This document shows, piece after piece, positions 35,401 through 43,856 of a DNA stretch of 64,000 nucleotides; the stretch's first letter is position 1, and every line of letters begins with the position of its first letter. The stretch comes from Clostridia bacterium (lineage in GTDB: Bacteria > Bacillota > Clostridia > Christensenellales > Aristaeellaceae), in assembly GCA_017433405.1 (NCBI GenBank), contig JAFRHH010000020.1:1-64000 (forward strand), written 5' to 3'. Made by a program: the position numbers and the translations under genes. Below the pieces are notes generated by a model that saw nothing but the letters and a program-made list of their open reading frames with translations, had not been told where the DNA came from and did no database searches.

Positions 35401-35734
35401 GCTGACGGAGATGGCCCCTGCGGTTCTGGCGGGAACAGGCCTGAAAACGGTTGTGCTTCCGGAAACGCTCGAGGCCATCGGAGACTGCGCCTTCGACCGG
35501 ATCGGGGGACTGGAGGAGATCACGATCCCGGAAAGCGTCAGGCGCATCGGATATGCCGCTTTTTCAGACTGCGGGGATCTGAAAGCCGCAACCCTTCCGG
35601 ATGGCGTGGAATCGATTGGACAGGAAGCGTTCGGCAACTGCTCCCGCGATCTGATCCTCCGGGTCGAGCCGGGATCCTACGGGGAGAAATACTGCAGGGA
35701 ATCCGGACTGGGAACGCAGCTGAAAACGGAGTGA
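32492..35734 (+). CDS. BspA-type leucine-rich repeat surface protein
   Basis: The 1080-residue product starts at TTG 32492, about 9 nt after the GAGGAGG of element copy 5. A signal peptide (about 1-28) is followed by many LRR_5 repeats with cores such as IPESIRSIGDFAFYGLPLRE. It is built as a tandem duplication. A unit with a leading domain (NGHPVTAIGRLKVF, AGENPHFAVRDRMLLEPETG) starts near residue 50 and recurs near residue 665 (DGHPVTAVARMAIYDH, EGNPRFIVENDMLLEPETG). BspA-type repeats bind host or cell surfaces. No anchor motif is visible at the C-terminus. A terminator follows. Confidence 0.88.
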   Translation: MKKRERLAGLMAALLAMLMLWPGTGMGENATDAVNTAAGSVGAETTVPEEYTLNWYYNIETGYFMAPVYPEEEWSETDWDGEGYGTSYVTDADGNAVITGFPAWDTGLPESLNGHPVTAIGRLKVFSQLDYPEEVTLPATVDRIEDMAFASFPRMPWIVLAGENPHFAVRDRMLLEPETGRLILRFDDGAAWTKNPDGSWSLPKELTVAQVPEEIRKIDGYAFRGQGLTEIRLPEGLRTIGDGAFSGCVELRKINIPASVTDMGGNPFFGCPALETVELPENHPVFELRDGLLIRKADQCLVAALPAAVREGRLTIPESIRSIGDFAFYGLPLRELTIPDTVGSIGTGALAFCTELRTVTLPEGLTEIAPLLLAETGLEAADVPARVESIGSYAFSGTGIPALQLPMGLITLEKSALDRTGLKRLELPGSLREVGDWALANNPLLKRVDFRAAAERIGDFAFYNCEALQSVYLQEGFSTIGESAFEYCENLEYLSLPEGVTALGRNAFHSCGKLRWCELPESLTEIGEAAFFECRELSSLRIPGSVKTIERDLCSGCEELYSLELEEGIERIGDYAFSRCRQIRALLLPDSLRSIGENAFSYCSRLTEVTVPEGVTEIGKDAFRKCSEKLVVQVRKDSFGEKYCVGNGLQVFTGSAEKQEVSLQWTMDLDREPFECPVYSWERSTKDYSFGYLVGLDGNATITRVSWGVGEIPEILDGHPVTAVARMAIYDHLDGIDFLFIPASVTRIEPMAFALLPYTPKIFLREGNPRFIVENDMLLEPETGRLLLRYDEERAGIEMGEDDWEYRELPIQKRIEVPAGIRVIDGYAFRDQAMEEVRLPEGLREIGEGAFSGCRDLKRVNIPDSVTELGANPFFGCGALENITISRDHPVFEIRDGLLIRKADQTLVAVLPQSVKNGVLTIPESIRRIGKFAGRGMSMTSAVIPDSVSAIEDGAFMNCGNLQAIRLPQGLTEMAPAVLAGTGLKTVVLPETLEAIGDCAFDRIGGLEEITIPESVRRIGYAAFSDCGDLKAATLPDGVESIGQEAFGNCSRDLILRVEPGSYGEKYCRESGLGTQLKTE

Positions 35735-35755
35735 ACGGCAACGCCCTGCCGTTTT
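35734..35755 (+). terminator. Terminator after the BspA-like gene
   Basis: ACGGCA and TGCCGT arms around ACGCCC are followed by TTTTG. Confidence 0.7.
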
Positions 35756-35763
35756 GAAGACAG

Positions 35764-35812
35764 AAAAAGGAACGTCCCCGTTGGGGCGGCCCTCATTCGT
35801 CTGCTCCTTTTT
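35764..35812 (-). terminator. Terminator of the GH31 gene
   Basis: AAAAAGGA and TCCTTTTT arms enclose a further stem CGTCCCCGTTGGGGCG. On the minus strand it overlaps the GH31 stop codon and is followed by TTTTT, so it ends the glycan locus; it could act both ways. Confidence 0.7.
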
Positions 35813-37781
35813 ATACCCTTTCCAGAACCGGGATAACCTCGAGCGGGGCGGGCACCTCGACCCGGCCGGGACCGGAGAGGATTTCTCCGGTGTCGACGTT
35901 TTTCCAGTTTCCTTCGGGCAGGTAAACGGATCGTGCCCGGGCCCCGGCCTCGAGCACCGGCGCCACGAGGAAGCTCGGCCCGAACATATACTGATCCCTG
36001 AGATCGCTGCATTCGGCATCCGCCGGGAATTCATAGAACATTGCCCGCAGGAGGGGCGTGCCTTTCTCATGGGCTTCCCGCATGATTTCCCGGACATAGT
36101 CCCGAAGCGCCTCCCGCCGCTCCAGATACTTGACGAGGATCGGATAGGCCTCCTCGCCGAAGCTCCAGACCTCGTTGTCGCTGCCGGAATTCAGCACGCG
36201 TGTGCCGTCCTTCCGGAAGACGGGCCGGGCGGGCTGCCGGTCGCCATGGAGCCGCATGACCGGGCAGTAGCATCCCCACTGGAACCAGCGGATCAGCAGT
36301 TCCCGGAATTCCGGCTTCTCCGGATTTCCCGCGTGGAACCCGCCGATATCCGTCGTCCACCAGGGGATTCCGGCGATGCCCATGCTCAGGCCGGCGCAGA
36401 CCTGGCGGCGGAAATAGCTCCAGTCGCTCATGATATCTCCGCTCCAGACCAGGGCGCCGTAGCGCTGGCTTCCGGCCCAGGCGCAGCGCAGCAGGTTGAC
36501 GGGATTCTCCTGCCCCTCGGCACGCATGCCGTCATAGAAGCCGCGGGCGTAGCACTGGGGATAGATATTTCCGATCTGCTCATTGGAGCCGATGGCGTAG
36601 CGGTAGGCTTTAAAGTCATAGGTGCCGTATTCCGGCTCCGCCTCGTCGAGCCAGAAGACGCGGATCCCGTAATCATAATAATTCTTTTTACACTTCCGCC
36701 AGACATAGTCCCGGGCCCGGGGATTCGTGGCGTCATAGAACATGGAGTCCTCGACGAAGCGCATTCCGATCTGCTCCCCGTATTCCGCCCGGACCAGCAG
36801 TCCCTGCTGACGCATTTCCTCGTAGTTCTCCGAGGTCAGGGCGATCTGGGGCCAGACGGAGACCATCAGCTCGATGCCCATCTCCTTCAGCGCCCGAACC
36901 ATCCCGGCGGGATCCGGGAAGAATTCCGGATCGAACCGGTAATCCCCCATATGGGGCCAGTGGAAGAAGTCGCAGACGATGACGTCGATCGGAAGCCCCC
37001 GCCGTTTGTATTCCTGCGCCACAGAGAGCAGCTGCTCCTGGTTCCAGTAGCGCAGCTTGCACTGCCAGAAACCGAGGCCGTATTCCGGCATCATCGGGAC
37101 GAAACCGGTGGCCCGGGCATAGTGCAGGCTGATTTCCGCGGGGGTATCGCCGCAGGTGACCCAGTAATCCAGCTGCTTCGTTGAATCGGCGGTCCAGGTG
37201 GTCCGGTTCCGGCCGAAGGAGACGGATCCGATGGCGGGATTATGCCAGAGGAAGCCGTATTTCCGGCTGGACTGGAAAAAGGGGACGCTGGCCTGGGAAT
37301 TTCGGTGGGCCAGCTCCAGCGTGCAGCCCTTCCAGTCCAGATAATCCTCCTGATACTGCCCCATGCCGTAGATCTTCTCGCCTTCCTCGCCCCGGAAGGT
37401 GGCTGTCAGCCGGTAATCGGCGCCGAGACGGGGTTCAAACTTCCGGGCCCGGAGGGTCAGGGCGTTTTCTCCGTCGGTTTCCCGGAAAAGCACCTCCCCG
37501 TGGCAGTTGACGAAGGTGATGACGGCGATATTCTTCCAGCCGCAGACCTCGAGCTTCGCCGTCAGCTTTCCGCTCCGGACGAAGGCGTGGGTCTCGTCCC
37601 CGATCCGGCATTCGGTATCCTCGTTTTCCCAGGGATCCAGCAGGGCGAAGCGGTCATCCCTGATTTCCCCCATCGGGACGGCCCGAACCCGGAGACTGTC
37701 CGGCCCCCAGGGCTCGACGGCCAGGGTTTCCCCATGGTTTCGGAAGATCAGACGGCTGCCCTCGATCTCAAAATAATTCAT
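35811..37781 (-). CDS. GH31 alpha-glycosidase (alpha-xylosidase-like)
   Basis: The 656-residue protein is a GH31 enzyme: an N-terminal beta domain, a (beta/alpha)8 barrel and C-terminal beta domains. The nucleophile is Asp379 in FWLDEAEPE, and the acid/base is Asp449 in VWSGDIMSDW. FWQCKLRYW and WWTTDIGGFH fit alpha-xylosidases better than alpha-glucosidases, so it probably removes xylose from xyloglucan fragments. No signal peptide, so cytoplasmic. ATG 37781 was chosen because the longer frame starts with GTG and has no clear ribosome site. It is last in the glycan locus. Confidence 0.92.
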   Translation of the reverse strand: MNYFEIEGSRLIFRNHGETLAVEPWGPDSLRVRAVPMGEIRDDRFALLDPWENEDTECRIGDETHAFVRSGKLTAKLEVCGWKNIAVITFVNCHGEVLFRETDGENALTLRARKFEPRLGADYRLTATFRGEEGEKIYGMGQYQEDYLDWKGCTLELAHRNSQASVPFFQSSRKYGFLWHNPAIGSVSFGRNRTTWTADSTKQLDYWVTCGDTPAEISLHYARATGFVPMMPEYGLGFWQCKLRYWNQEQLLSVAQEYKRRGLPIDVIVCDFFHWPHMGDYRFDPEFFPDPAGMVRALKEMGIELMVSVWPQIALTSENYEEMRQQGLLVRAEYGEQIGMRFVEDSMFYDATNPRARDYVWRKCKKNYYDYGIRVFWLDEAEPEYGTYDFKAYRYAIGSNEQIGNIYPQCYARGFYDGMRAEGQENPVNLLRCAWAGSQRYGALVWSGDIMSDWSYFRRQVCAGLSMGIAGIPWWTTDIGGFHAGNPEKPEFRELLIRWFQWGCYCPVMRLHGDRQPARPVFRKDGTRVLNSGSDNEVWSFGEEAYPILVKYLERREALRDYVREIMREAHEKGTPLLRAMFYEFPADAECSDLRDQYMFGPSFLVAPVLEAGARARSVYLPEGNWKNVDTGEILSGPGRVEVPAPLEVIPVLERV

Positions 37782-37906
37782 CGCTTTTCCGTTTCCTTTC
37801 CCGTTTTGTTCCTTCGTCACCGAGCGTTTTATCCAGCGGCTTTGCCGCCGCCTGTCCGTTTTGCCTCTCCATATCCGGGAAAGCCCGGATCACGGTTGTT
37901 CCGGCC

Positions 37907-39742
37907 TCAGGTTCCCTGATGCTCCCGGTCCAGCGCGGCGTTGTCCGGATAGATCCGGTTATACATATAGTACCAGGTCATGAGCGGAACGGTATAATAG
38001 GGCCGGAAGGTCCGACAGATCTGATGATAGTATCCGCTGTGCCCCGGCAGCGTCCGGAAGACGTTCTTTTCCCCGGGAACCGGCTGAATCCATTCCTCCG
38101 GATGCGCCTGATCCCCGACGAGGACGGTCATTTCATCGCAGCACAGCGCCAGGGGACCCCAGACGAGGGCGACGACGTTCGGATGCTCGGGATCGACGGC
38201 CCGGAACCGGAGCCGGTAGGGCAGGCTGAGGGTGATTTCATCCCCATCCTTCCAGACCCGGTCGAGGGTCAGCCAGGTGTTCGGGGCGGCGACGGCTTCC
38301 TGAAGCTCCCCGTTGACCCGGACGGTATTGGTTCCATCAGCCCAGGAGGGGATTCTTACCCGAAGCGCGAAGTCCACCGGCTCCGATACCCGGACCCGGA
38401 ATCGGGCCTCCTGGTCCTCCGGGAAGTTTCCGTCGGAAAAGAGGGTCACGGGAATCTTCTCGACGGTGAAGTCCACCGCGGCGGGAATCAGCTGGCTGAC
38501 ATAGATTCCGTGATCGTCGAAATAGGCGATCATATTCGCGTATTCCGCTGTATCCTGGGGGAAGGTGCCGGTGCAGCACTGCCAGACGAAATTCTGCCCC
38601 AGATGCTGGAGCCGCCGGTCCTCATAGCTCTTGAGCGCCCCGTCCAGGAAATAGCTGGCGTAGTAGAGCACCTGGCCCTTATCGGTAATGGGCGGCTGGC
38701 CCAGGGTGCCGTTGATGAGCAGCTTTTCACACCAGTCCCCGTACCGGGCGTCGCCGGTCAGCTTCATCAGATAGTTGCAAAGCTTGAACACCGCCCAGCT
38801 GCAGCAGCTGACCTCGCAGGAGCCCCAGGAATCGGACCGGGTCGAAAGCCCCCCGACGAAGTTTTTCCAGGTCAGCTTCCCCGTCTCCGTCAGCTCCCGG
38901 TCCCAGGAGGGGAGGACGGAATTTCCGAGATAGCCGGGATCCTCCCCGAAGAGGGTCTCCCCGGGCCCGTATCCGCCGGTGACGAAGATATGCCGCTCTG
39001 TCAGCAGCCGGTATCCCTCCTCGATGGTTCGAAGATACTTTTCCTCCCCGGTGACCATATAGGCCCGGGCGGCGGAGGAGAGAGAATTCACGTGGCTGTA
39101 GGCGTGCCGGGGCCCGATTCTGTCATCCCCCGCGGCGAGCCGGTCCCAGAGATAGGGATAGAGCCACTGCTCCGCCATCTCCCGGTAAAGGTCGTCCCCG
39201 AAGAGCTGATAGGCCCGGAAAAGGTTCTCCGGCAGGGTATACCATTCGATCTGGCCGAGCATGGCGCCGCTCTGGAGCCCGTCCCGGGGAATCCGGGGAT
39301 CGAAGGTCTTCTTCGCGTATTCCGTAATTCGCCGAACCCAGGGACGAACCTCCTCGAGTCCCATGAATTCATAGAGATCCAGGAAGCCGCCGAGAAACTT
39401 TTCCCAGAGATAGGTGCCGAGGTTCATGACGTCCTCGTTCTTCTCCGCGCATTCGCACCAGCCCCGGAAAAGCTCCGTCGCCTTCCTGAGCAGCCGCCGG
39501 TCCCCGGTGTTCCGGTACCATTTGGCATAGGCGCCAAGATACTGCCCGACGCTGGGGCCCCAGCCCACCATGCCCTCGGCGGAGGAGGGGATGCCGGCCT
39601 GAAGCCGGTACCGGTGCAGGATATCGTCCACCGTCGGAACCCGGAGGTAGGTCTCCAGCGTTTCGTCCCGCTGACGGCGGAAAGGACTCTCCAGCAGGGT
39701 CACATGGGCATAGTCCGCCCCTGAAAGCACGTTCTGAATCAT
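37907..39742 (-). CDS. GH127-type beta-L-arabinofuranosidase
   Basis: The 611-residue protein has the (alpha/alpha)6-barrel pattern of GH127 with C-terminal beta domains. The Cys-rich metal site is visible: Glu310 and Cys313-Cys314 in SCEVSCCSW, and CC in FVWQCCTGT further on; family enzymes use one Glu and three Cys to hold zinc. GH127 removes beta-L-arabinofuranose from plant glycoproteins or pectin. No signal peptide, so it acts on imported sugars. ATG 39742 follows GGAGGC. It lies just after the transport genes. Confidence 0.88.
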   Translation of the reverse strand: MIQNVLSGADYAHVTLLESPFRRQRDETLETYLRVPTVDDILHRYRLQAGIPSSAEGMVGWGPSVGQYLGAYAKWYRNTGDRRLLRKATELFRGWCECAEKNEDVMNLGTYLWEKFLGGFLDLYEFMGLEEVRPWVRRITEYAKKTFDPRIPRDGLQSGAMLGQIEWYTLPENLFRAYQLFGDDLYREMAEQWLYPYLWDRLAAGDDRIGPRHAYSHVNSLSSAARAYMVTGEEKYLRTIEEGYRLLTERHIFVTGGYGPGETLFGEDPGYLGNSVLPSWDRELTETGKLTWKNFVGGLSTRSDSWGSCEVSCCSWAVFKLCNYLMKLTGDARYGDWCEKLLINGTLGQPPITDKGQVLYYASYFLDGALKSYEDRRLQHLGQNFVWQCCTGTFPQDTAEYANMIAYFDDHGIYVSQLIPAAVDFTVEKIPVTLFSDGNFPEDQEARFRVRVSEPVDFALRVRIPSWADGTNTVRVNGELQEAVAAPNTWLTLDRVWKDGDEITLSLPYRLRFRAVDPEHPNVVALVWGPLALCCDEMTVLVGDQAHPEEWIQPVPGEKNVFRTLPGHSGYYHQICRTFRPYYTVPLMTWYYMYNRIYPDNAALDREHQGT

Positions 39743-39755
39743 TTTCGGCGCCTCC

Positions 39756-40703
39756 TTATCCCTTGACGGCGCCGATCATGACGCCCTTTTCAAAGTATTT
39801 CTGAATGAAGGGGTAAACCAGCAGGATCGGTACGGTGGAAACGATCATGACCGCGTATTTTACCTGATCCGCGCTGGACTGGGCATAGCCGCCCTGCACC
39901 CCGCCGTTGCCGTTGGCGAAGGCCTCGTTCTGGAGCAGGATGCGGCGCAGCACCATCTGGAGCGGCTGGATGTCCGTGTTGGAGGTGTAGATCAGGGCGT
40001 TGAAATAGTCGTTCCAGTGGAAAACCGCGTAGTAGAGGATCTCGACGGAGATGATGGCCTTGCTCAGCGGCAGGACGATACTCCAGAAGATCCGGAAATG
40101 GTTCGCGCCATCGAGGGTGGCGGATTCATAGAGATCGTTGGGGATGGTATTCTGAATAAAGGTCCGGGCGATGATCAGGTTGTAGGTATTGATCAGCACC
40201 ATGACCAGCAGAATCCAGGGCGTGTTGATCAGCCCGAGCCGGTTGATCTGCATATAGGTGGGCACCAGGCCGCCGCTGAAATACATCGTGAAGACGAAAT
40301 AGAGCATGATCGGATTGCGTGCGCGGAAGTCCGGCCGGCTCAGGGCGTAGGCGGCCGGCATGGTGACGATCATGTTCAGCAGGGTGCCGCCCACCACATA
40401 GATCAGGGTATTCCGGTATCCGACGAGGATCCGGCTGTCCTGGAAAATCTGCTCAAAGCCGTAGAAACGGATATCCTGGGGCCAGAGCACGACCTTCCCC
40501 TGGTTGACCAGGTCGGAATTGCTGATCGAGGCGATGACCACGAACCAGAGGGGATAGACGATGACAATAAAGCAGAGAATGCTGAGGATGATCACCAGCG
40601 TGTGAAAGATAATGTCCGCCGTGTCCCGGTCCCGGATGCGGTTGCGGGCGGGAGTCAGGCTGATTTCCTTTTTCGCCGTCCTGTTGGGAACTGTTCTTGT
40701 CAT
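39756..40703 (-). CDS. Sugar ABC transporter permease, LplC/MalG type
   Basis: The 315-residue protein has six predicted membrane helices and the EAA loop (YESATLDGANHFRIFWSIVL) that contacts the ATPase. FEKGVMIGAVKG at the C-terminus is typical of LplC-type permeases. It pairs with the LplB-type permease upstream. No ATPase gene is in the locus, so a shared ATPase such as an MsmK-like protein encoded elsewhere is needed. The start lies 18 bp after the end of the preceding permease gene. Confidence 0.93.
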   Translation of the reverse strand: MTRTVPNRTAKKEISLTPARNRIRDRDTADIIFHTLVIILSILCFIVIVYPLWFVVIASISNSDLVNQGKVVLWPQDIRFYGFEQIFQDSRILVGYRNTLIYVVGGTLLNMIVTMPAAYALSRPDFRARNPIMLYFVFTMYFSGGLVPTYMQINRLGLINTPWILLVMVLINTYNLIIARTFIQNTIPNDLYESATLDGANHFRIFWSIVLPLSKAIISVEILYYAVFHWNDYFNALIYTSNTDIQPLQMVLRRILLQNEAFANGNGGVQGGYAQSSADQVKYAVMIVSTVPILLVYPFIQKYFEKGVMIGAVKG

Positions 40704-40721
40704 GCTGTGTCGCCTCCCTTC

Positions 40722-41681
40722 TTACATCAGGCCGGAGCCGGTTACCCGCTTGCTGATGGCGTTGGCCAGCAGCAGGAAGATAAAGTTGACGACGTTGGTG
40801 AACAGGCCGACGGCGGTGGCCAGGGAGAACTGGGGCGCGCCTGTCTTGGGAGCCATGAGGCTGTAGACGTAGGTGGAAATGACCTCCGAGGACTTCAGGT
40901 TCAGCGTGTTCTGCATGAGGTAGATTTTGTCGAACCCGACGTTAAGGATGTTCCCCATGTTCATGATGAGGAGGATCATGATCGTTGGCACCAGGGCGGG
41001 AAACTCGATGTGGAGCACCCGCTGCCATACGTTGGCCCCGTCGATCTTGGCCGCGTCGTAGAGCTGAACGTCGACGGAGGACAGGGCGGCGATATAGATG
41101 ATGGAGTTCCAGCCCATGCTCTGCCAGATTCCGCTCCCGACGTACATCCAGACGAAGTACTGCCGCTGGCCCAGCAGGTTCGCTTTCTCCGGAACGATGT
41201 GCAGGGTTTTCAGCAGGTCGCTGAGCACGCCGCCGTTCTTCGCGAAGAGAACGTTCAGCATGGAAACCAGGACGACGGTGGAGATGAAGTAGGGGATATA
41301 CACCGTCGTCTGCAGCGTCTTCTTCCACTTCTGGGCCCTGAGCTGGTTGATGATGATGGCCAGCACGATCGGGGCGGGGAAGGAGAAGACGATCGAACAG
41401 AAGCTGATGACGAGGGTGTTGACCAGCGTCGTCGAGAACATGCTTGAGGAGAAATACTGCTTAAAGTATTCCAGCCCCATCCAGTCCCCGCCGTAGATGC
41501 CCTTGGTGAAGTCGTACTTCCGGAAGGCCAGCTGCGCTCCGTACATGGGCATGTAGCAGAAGATGAAGATATACACGAGGGAGGGCAGCAGCATGATCCA
41601 AAGCTGCCAGTCCTGACGCAGATGCCAGAGGAGCGGGCGGCGGTGCGTCTTGATGCCCCGCGCGTTGACGGCCGTGCTCAT
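40722..41681 (-). CDS. Sugar ABC transporter permease, LplB type
   Basis: The 319-residue protein has six predicted membrane helices. LplB landmarks are YMPMYGAQLAFRKYD early on, a WQSMGWNSIIYIAALSSVD segment, and the EAA-type loop (YDAAKIDGANVWQRVLHIEF). It forms the channel with the next permease and takes sugars from the binding protein encoded upstream. ATG 41681 follows GGAGG. The gap to the binding protein gene holds a strong hairpin. Confidence 0.93.
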   Translation of the reverse strand: MSTAVNARGIKTHRRPLLWHLRQDWQLWIMLLPSLVYIFIFCYMPMYGAQLAFRKYDFTKGIYGGDWMGLEYFKQYFSSSMFSTTLVNTLVISFCSIVFSFPAPIVLAIIINQLRAQKWKKTLQTTVYIPYFISTVVLVSMLNVLFAKNGGVLSDLLKTLHIVPEKANLLGQRQYFVWMYVGSGIWQSMGWNSIIYIAALSSVDVQLYDAAKIDGANVWQRVLHIEFPALVPTIMILLIMNMGNILNVGFDKIYLMQNTLNLKSSEVISTYVYSLMAPKTGAPQFSLATAVGLFTNVVNFIFLLLANAISKRVTGSGLM

Positions 41682-41821
41682 TTGAAGAAGGACCTCCTTT
41701 TTCAGGGTTTCATCGGGATCGTTTCGGAGCCTGTCCAGGCCTGCCTTTCCGCGGCAGGCCGCCTTTCCGTTTCCCGCGGAAGCGGAGAGGCGGCCCGTCC
41801 ATGAGGGTTCCCGGAAGGGAA

Positions 41822-41855
41822 GAAGCGGGATGCAGACCGCGCCGCATCCCGCTTC
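41822..41855 (-). terminator. Hairpin between binding-protein and permease genes
   Basis: GAAGCGGGATGC and GCATCCCGCTTC are perfect 12-bp arms around a 10-nt loop. On the minus strand only TTCCC follows, so it may be a partial terminator that keeps the binding-protein mRNA in excess, as in other ABC importers. Confidence 0.7.
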
Positions 41856-41864
41856 CCGTGAGGA

Positions 41865-43448
41865 TTACTGAGCCTTCCAGGCGTCGTAGGCAGCCTGACG
41901 GATGGCGAGCACTTCGCGCAGCCCGGCGGCCTCGACCTCGGCGACGTAGTCGTCCCAGGTATCGTCGATTTCAGCTTCACCGGTCATCCAGATGCCCCAC
42001 CAGCTGTCCGTGACGTTGGTGATGGCGGCCTGCAGGGTGGCCAGCTTGTTCTGATCCTCGACCGTGTACTTCATCAGGAACTGCGGATAGTATTCCTTAT
42101 CCATGTCGACCCGGGCGATGGCTTCCTTGTACTGCTCCCGCTCGGCCAGGGCGAAGGCCATATCCTTGGCCATGTCGATGGTCGTGGCGCGGCGGATGTA
42201 CATCGGGCCGTTGTCGGCGAAGGTGGAGGTCCACTTCCAGGTTCCGTTGTCCGTGTTGGCCTCGGCCGGCGGATCCTCGACCTTGTAGTGGTCGTCGCCC
42301 ACCTTGGTGACGTTGCCTTCGGAGATGGATCCGAACAGCACCTGGACGGAGACTTCCGGATCATAGAACAGATCCATGAACTTCACGGCCGCTTCCGGAT
42401 TGGCGCACTTGGCGCTGATGGCGATCCGGTTGCTGGACATGTTCAGGCCGGAGAAGTCGTAGGTCCAGCGGGGCTCGGAGGTCGCCTTGTCGTCGATATC
42501 GTCGATGAAGGGACCGCAGGGGACATACTGATCATAAATCTTGGGTCCGAACTTGTCGGTCTCCTCCCATCCGTAGACCACGCCGACCAGCGCGTTGCCA
42601 TCCGCGTCGCCGCGGGAGAGGGACTGGAACATGGAGTAGTCATTGGTGATCGCGTTTTCATTGATCAGCTTCTCGCTGTAGAGATCCGCCAGATAGGTCA
42701 TCATGGCTTTGTAGCGCTCGTCGACGGCGTAGTTCTTGATCTTCCCGTCCTCAGCGAAGTAGCCGTCGTAGCCCCAGTTGACCAGCTGGATGCCCCAGGA
42801 ACCGATCATGTTGCTCAGGGAGTAGGCGCTGCCGAACCATCCGTTGAAGTCCAGCGGCACTTCGTCGGAGGGATTGCCGTTGCCGTTGGCGTCGTTGTCG
42901 CGGAAGGCGATCAGGACGTTCTTGAGCTCGCTCAGGGTGGTGGGAACCGCCAGCCCCAGCTTGTCCAGCCAGACCTTGTTGATAAACATGACGCCGTTGC
43001 AGTCCGGCCATTTGCCCTGGAATTTCGGGCCGGCATAGATCTTGCCTTCATAGGTCTTCGCCAGGGCCAGGGTGTCCGGCTCCTCCTCAAACATCTTCTT
43101 GATGTTCGGCGCGTACTGATCGATCAGGTCAGTCAGCTCCAGAAACAGGCCGTTATAGGTCGTATAGTCGGCATCGCCGGTGGCATTGATCAGGATGTCC
43201 GGGATGTCCCCGGCGGCGAAGCGGGTCGTCTTGATCTGGTCCCAGTCCGTATAGATCTGTTCCCATTCGATGTCCACGCCGGCCTTCTCCTCGATCTCCA
43301 TCAGCCATTTCATGTCGTAGACGCTCTTGGTCAGGGGGTGAGCGATAAACAGGCCCTTGAGCTTGACTTTTTCGCCCTCCGCTCCGGCCAGGCTCACCAT
43401 GCCCAACAGCAGGGTCAGCGCCAGAAGCATTGCCAGTACCTTCTTCAT
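41865..43448 (-). CDS. Extracellular sugar-binding protein, LplA type
   Basis: The 527-residue product begins with a signal peptide (MKKVLAMLLALTLLLGMVSL, then AGAEG) and continues as a family 1 solute-binding protein. Typical segments are WEQIYTDWDQIKTTRFAAGD, GWEETDKFGPKIYDQYVP and a long helical C-terminal lobe. There is no lipobox cysteine after the signal peptide, so retention may need another mechanism. It captures oligosaccharides for the two permeases downstream. ATG 43448 follows GGAGGAG. It is the first gene of the locus. Confidence 0.92.
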   Translation of the reverse strand: MKKVLAMLLALTLLLGMVSLAGAEGEKVKLKGLFIAHPLTKSVYDMKWLMEIEEKAGVDIEWEQIYTDWDQIKTTRFAAGDIPDILINATGDADYTTYNGLFLELTDLIDQYAPNIKKMFEEEPDTLALAKTYEGKIYAGPKFQGKWPDCNGVMFINKVWLDKLGLAVPTTLSELKNVLIAFRDNDANGNGNPSDEVPLDFNGWFGSAYSLSNMIGSWGIQLVNWGYDGYFAEDGKIKNYAVDERYKAMMTYLADLYSEKLINENAITNDYSMFQSLSRGDADGNALVGVVYGWEETDKFGPKIYDQYVPCGPFIDDIDDKATSEPRWTYDFSGLNMSSNRIAISAKCANPEAAVKFMDLFYDPEVSVQVLFGSISEGNVTKVGDDHYKVEDPPAEANTDNGTWKWTSTFADNGPMYIRRATTIDMAKDMAFALAEREQYKEAIARVDMDKEYYPQFLMKYTVEDQNKLATLQAAITNVTDSWWGIWMTGEAEIDDTWDDYVAEVEAAGLREVLAIRQAAYDAWKAQ

Positions 43449-43648
43449 GTGTGTCTCCTCCTTCATTATGCTGTTGTGGACGCCTTTCCGCGGCATCCCG
43501 TTGGCTATACAATAACCGATTCGCCGGCGGGAAGTCCATGAAAAAAGGAGCGGAAAAATGGAAAAACAGGCAAATTATAAACCTTTCCTGACAAACTCCC
43601 GCTCTTTCCGCTGCGGGTATACGGAAGACAGGACGGCAGACAGGGGGG

Positions 43649-43734
43649 GACAGCCGCGAACGTGTCAGCGAAGCGGCAGCAAAATTGTCATTCGCCGCAG
43701 CGCGGCGGACATGAACTGACGCCCGCTGGGGGAG
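43649..43734 (+). repeat. RBS-bearing dispersed element, copy 6 (detached from a gene)
   Basis: It reads GACAGCCGCGAACGTGTCAG, then CAAAATTGTCATTCGCCGCA and ATGAACTGACGCCCG. Here the GAGGAG end has become GGGGGAG and no start codon follows; the AraC promoter begins 30 bp later. This copy is probably outside the AraC transcript. Confidence 0.75.
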
Positions 43735-43763
43735 ACAGCAGCCTGCGAATGGAGAAAAAATCG

Positions 43764-43792
43764 TTGAATCTTTCTGAAAAATCCGTTAAGAT
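43764..43792 (+). promoter_or_regulatory. Predicted promoter of the AraC-family gene
   Basis: TTGAAT (43764-43769) and TAAGAT (43787-43792) are separated by 17 nt. Confidence 0.6.
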
Positions 43793-43856
43793 GGGATTGA
43801 AAGCATAAAACCCTGAAAAAAGCGCAAAAGCATGGACTTTTCGGAAAGGAAAAATT

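Larger units (their letters stand above)
43449..43856. other. Divergent region between importer and AraC genes
   Basis: This 408-bp gap carries the upstream region of the binding-protein gene, with GTTATTGTATA on the minus strand, element copy 6, and the AraC promoter at 43764-43792. I see no extra gene. Confidence 0.6.
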
